Source: Parcubacteria group bacterium GW2011_GWE2_39_37 (GTDB lineage Bacteria > Patescibacteriota > Patescibacteriia > Patescibacteriales > GWE2-39-37). From it: a stretch of DNA of 41,276 nucleotides. The notes beneath the pieces are model-generated. The model did no database searches. It saw only the letters and a program-made list of their open reading frames with translations, and was not told where the DNA came from. Shown here in pieces: positions 39,197 through 41,276 of the stretch. Within the stretch, counting starts at the first letter, position 1. Each line of letters starts with the position of its first letter. Both the position numbers and the translations under genes were made by a program. Location of the stretch: NCBI GenBank assembly GCA_000995135.1, contig LBWY01000008.1:1-41276 (forward strand). The letters are read 5' to 3'.

Positions 39197-39212
39197 CCAC
39201 TTTTCACCACCG
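39193..39212 (-). promoter_or_regulatory. Two upstream MraZ-type boxes overlapping the -35
   Basis: CGGTGGTGAA and AAGTGGTTGA, again 10 nt apart. With the downstream set they bracket the promoter. Confidence 0.7.
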
Positions 39213-39273
39213 GAAGTTAAGTATTTATTAAAGACAACTACAAATATATAAGCTAAAATTAAATAAAATAAAT

Positions 39274-39304
39274 AAAAAAATCCCTACCATGGCACAGGTG
39301 GGGA
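39274..39304 (-). terminator. Terminator for the tsaB transcript
   Basis: On the - strand TCCC(C)ACC, loop TGTGCCAT, GGT(A)GGGA followed by seven T. It separates tsaB from the mraZ promoter. Confidence 0.75.
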
Positions 39305-39369
39305 AAAATGACGGTATATTATTTAATTTTATGATTTATTTATCCACAAGTATTTATTTTATGCTTTTT

Positions 39370-39636
39370 TATTCGTGTCATCCTGAACTTGTTTCAGGAT
39401 CATGCAGTTAACAAATTAACAATTATTAATTCAACTTACTCGTTTAACAACATGATCCCGTATCTCCGCTACGCTCCGTACGGGATGACACAAAAGAAGA
39501 TTTACCCTTTATTCGTGTCATCCTGAACTTGTTTCAGGATCATGCAGTTAACAAATTAACAATTATTTATTCAACTTACTAGGCTAACAACATGATCCCG
39601 GACTTCCGCTACGCTGCATTCGGGATGACACAAAAA
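39370..39636. repeat. Tandem duplication of a 140-bp palindromic element
   Basis: Two direct copies with a period of 140 bp: both start ATTCGTGTCATCCTGAACTT and end CGGGATGACACAAAA. Inside each are two hairpins (TCCTGAACTTGTTTCAGGA and CCCGTA...TACGGG). The copies differ at about a dozen positions, some keeping stem pairing. Ends share GTCATCC / GGATGACA with the 2004 family. It lies in the transcript between tsaB and its terminator. A single perfect DnaA box (TTATCCACA, 39340-39348) lies just outside; with no dnaA gene or box cluster, I do not call an origin. Confidence 0.88.
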
Positions 39637-39694
39637 GAGGTTGGGACAAAAAAAGATTATTTGAAAACTATTTCTATTCGCGAAAAAATAAAAC

Positions 39695-40069
39695 TTATAC
39701 CAATCCTTTTTTCTTTACTGTAATAACTGGCTCTTGATTATATTCCGGCGCAACAATTTGGATGCCTTTAGTTTTTTTTGTTTTCCCGGCAACACCAGCT
39801 ATCGGAACACCAATAGCATATGCCAATGCGTTGGCAGTTACTACTCCGATGCGCAAGGAAGTAAAACTACCACCGCTATTATTTATCTCAATTTTTTCAA
39901 TGTCTTTTAAGGTGAGTCTTTGTTTCTTTAATAATTTATCAATTTCCGGTAGCAATTTTTCCGCCTGCTGACGTCTAGCTTCAAATTCTTTCCTTGCTAA
40001 AACATCTTTGCCTTTTTTCAAGGCAAGAATTATATTGTCTCCGGCAATTGTGTCTATAAATAGAATCAT
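39695..40069 (-). CDS. tsaB: TsaB-like protein (t6A tRNA modification)
   Basis: A 124-aa ASKHA-fold domain. It begins MILFIDTIAGDNIILALKKG and has EARRQQAEKLLPEIDKLLKK and the key NNSGGSFTSLRIGVVTANAL segment, matching the GPGSFTGLRIG motif of TsaB (here SGGSFTSLRIG). TsaB partners TsaD and TsaE to make t6A37 on ANN-decoding tRNAs. It is about half the length of E. coli TsaB: the second domain is absent, and a short tail rich in K ends it. Short TsaB forms of this kind occur in Patescibacteria, so I read it as complete. Confidence 0.85.
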   Translation of the reverse strand: MILFIDTIAGDNIILALKKGKDVLARKEFEARRQQAEKLLPEIDKLLKKQRLTLKDIEKIEINNSGGSFTSLRIGVVTANALAYAIGVPIAGVAGKTKKTKGIQIVAPEYNQEPVITVKKKGLV

Positions 40070-40096
40070 AATATTAAACTAGCATTATTTTAAAAT

Positions 40097-40123
40097 AAAA
40101 AAAAGGGACTTGTAAAAAGTCCC
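40097..40123 (-). terminator. Terminator after the PKD-domain gene
   Basis: On the - strand GGGACTT / AAGTCCC stem followed by eight or nine T. It lies just after the stop codon at 40141. Confidence 0.88.
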
Positions 40124-40140
40124 ATTGTATCAAATGTATG

Positions 40141-41276
40141 TCAGTTCATCTTTTGTATTGTTACGGTACCTACAGTGTAGGTCCCGGTAGTGGCGCCAAA
40201 ATCCAGGTAGAAATTGGCATTTGCATCAGTAGCGGTTGCGGTAATATCGGCTGAAACGTTGCCATTACAGGCAACTGTTGCAGAACCCAATTCGGCGAAT
40301 GGTGCCGCAAAGGTTTTATACAACACCCTGATGTTACTGCTCGGCACCGAAGTGCAGCTTAAAGTCACGCGGTAAATGCCGCCTGAGACTATTGACTGCT
40401 TGTCCCAGTTGAGGTTTACCTGCCAGTCCTGCCCTGCGGTGTTAACCACAACCTGACCAGTCGCGATATTGAAAGTTGCGCGGCTGGTGCCACCGTCGGC
40501 AAAGGCAAATGCGTTCGCAATTGACAGGGTTTTGGTATTCGGTATCGGAGGATCGGTCGGATTGATAACCGTGATAGTCACTGAATCGACGATGCTGTCG
40601 ACCTTGCCGTCATTCGCTATCAGATTTAGTTACGTCATTGGCGTTAGACAATGTGGCCTGACTGCCGACTGGGGTAGCGAATGTCCATCTGTAGGTTAAT
40701 TGGTCGTTGTTAGGATCGCTTGCATTCCCGTTCAGCTGGACCGTCGCACCGAGGATGACGGTTTGATCAGGGCCGGCATTTACCACCGGCGGTTTATTGA
40801 CGGTCGGGGGATCGGAAGGAGGATCAGTCGGCGGATCAGAAGGAGTAACAGTCATACCTGTCGAATCATACTCCCATACCGTTTCTTTTCCGGCCTTGTA
40901 AACACCGTTGGCATCTTTGGTGCCGGTAGAGACTACAACTCTTTTAGATCCCGTCTTCAGAGGTATTGAGAGTGGCAGGCTGGGTTTGAGAACGTAATTG
41001 TGGTCCCACACGCCCTCGTTGCTCTGATAGCTGTACTCGACCACCGGTGCATAATCTCCGGGGGTTGGGGCAAGCAGCACCAAAGTGTTGCGCGCGAAAT
41101 CCGGCACTACATTTGGCTTGGCTGCGCTCTCTGCGGTTACTGCGAAAGGTGGCGTGATACTTCTGGCCGTTTTTCCTACCGGGATATATGCTGTTTGCAC
41201 AATCGGCGAGGAAGAGCCTGAATACCAGGCCTCAAAATGGTCATACCCGGGTACGATGGGGATAAGCAGCGGATAG
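40141..41276 (-). pseudogene. Secreted PKD-domain protein, C-terminal part, frame broken by a short gap
   Basis: The frame is open to the window edge, so the 5' end is missing (the GTG at 41200 is internal). Order: a beta-rich domain, a Pro/Asp/Ser linker of DPPTDPPSDPP repeats, a PKD/Ig-like domain beginning NKPPVVNAGPDQTVILGATV, then a C-terminal carbohydrate-binding-like beta domain ending YTVGTVTIQKMN. Within the PKD domain the frame changes near 40618-40623: one frame runs to TLSNANDVTKS, the other resumes at IANDGKVDSIVDSVTITV. About 14 residues (the usual F-x-P-D-x-x-G-x-Y-x-x-x-L) are missing. GC-rich relative to the window. Likely a surface or pilus-associated adhesin; exact role unknown. 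Confidence 0.85.

Noticed and set aside
39340-39348. Perfect DnaA box TTATCCACA as a sign of the replication origin
   Set aside because: Single box, no cluster and no dnaA, dnaN or other origin-linked genes nearby; a 9-mer in AT-rich DNA can occur by chance.
41198-41200. GTG as true start of the PKD-domain gene
   Set aside because: The frame stays open to the window edge with protein-like sequence (IVPGYDHFEAWYSGSSSP), so the start is outside.

Overview
The window looks like a chromosomal piece of a Candidate Phyla Radiation (Patescibacteria) bacterium, most likely of Parcubacteria type. The evidence is AT-rich DNA, tightly packed genes with 1-20 nt overlaps, few Shine-Dalgarno (SD) sequences, many tiny membrane proteins, and families common in that group (DUF5652, short TsaB, lysyl-tRNA synthetase with an extra C-terminal domain, lone MEMO protein). 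TGA acts as a stop in overlapping ATGA junctions, so the standard bacterial code (11) applies. The lineage is inferred from gene content; there is no rRNA here to confirm it.

Layout. 1-531: 3' part of a Fic-domain gene. 533-12347: a surface-glycan cluster on the + strand with a Wzx-like flippase, GT4 and GT2 glycosyltransferases, six consecutive ABC-2 permeases served by one ATPase, a DUF192 lipoprotein and a Wzy/WaaL-like membrane protein. 12397-18433: greA, a small Cys-rich protein (- strand), lysS, serS, ftsQ and several small genes. 18434-21201: small peptide gene, Xer recombinase and convergent M23 peptidase. 21304-25329 (- strand): thpR, a WecG-Nudix fusion, a 59-aa membrane protein, gltX and three tiny peptide genes sharing a motif. 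25495-28199: heat-shock clpB behind a consensus promoter and a CIRCE operator. 28363-32439: secreted repeat protein, MEMO, def and fmt. 32517-33812: tRNA-Glu and a repeat-rich, gene-poor stretch. 33813-35093: a compositionally foreign-looking purD with a leader ORF and attenuator-like hairpin. 35146-39212 (- strand): the mraZ-rsmH-ftsL-ftsI division operon behind a promoter with MraZ-type boxes. 39370-41276: a tandem 140-bp repeat, tsaB and the end of a secreted PKD-domain protein.

How the genes work together. The first 12 kb is a self-contained pathway for building and exporting a surface polysaccharide. def and fmt are adjacent and form the N-formyl-methionine cycle. lysS, serS, gltX, tRNA-Glu and tsaB serve translation; mraZ to ftsI and ftsQ serve septation; the M23 enzyme may remodel the wall.

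Unusual points. Four genes in the second half (clpB, fmt, ftsI and the PKD gene) each lack roughly 14-25 codons at one point and change frame there. This looks like scaffold gaps closed without Ns, or a real deletion pattern. Three tiny proteins downstream of gltX share an LP-(C/Y)-D-G motif whose differences are mostly synonymous. A 30-bp double palindrome sits exactly between codons 1 and 2 of an ABC permease. Two families of dispersed palindromic repeats punctuate the intergenic spaces.
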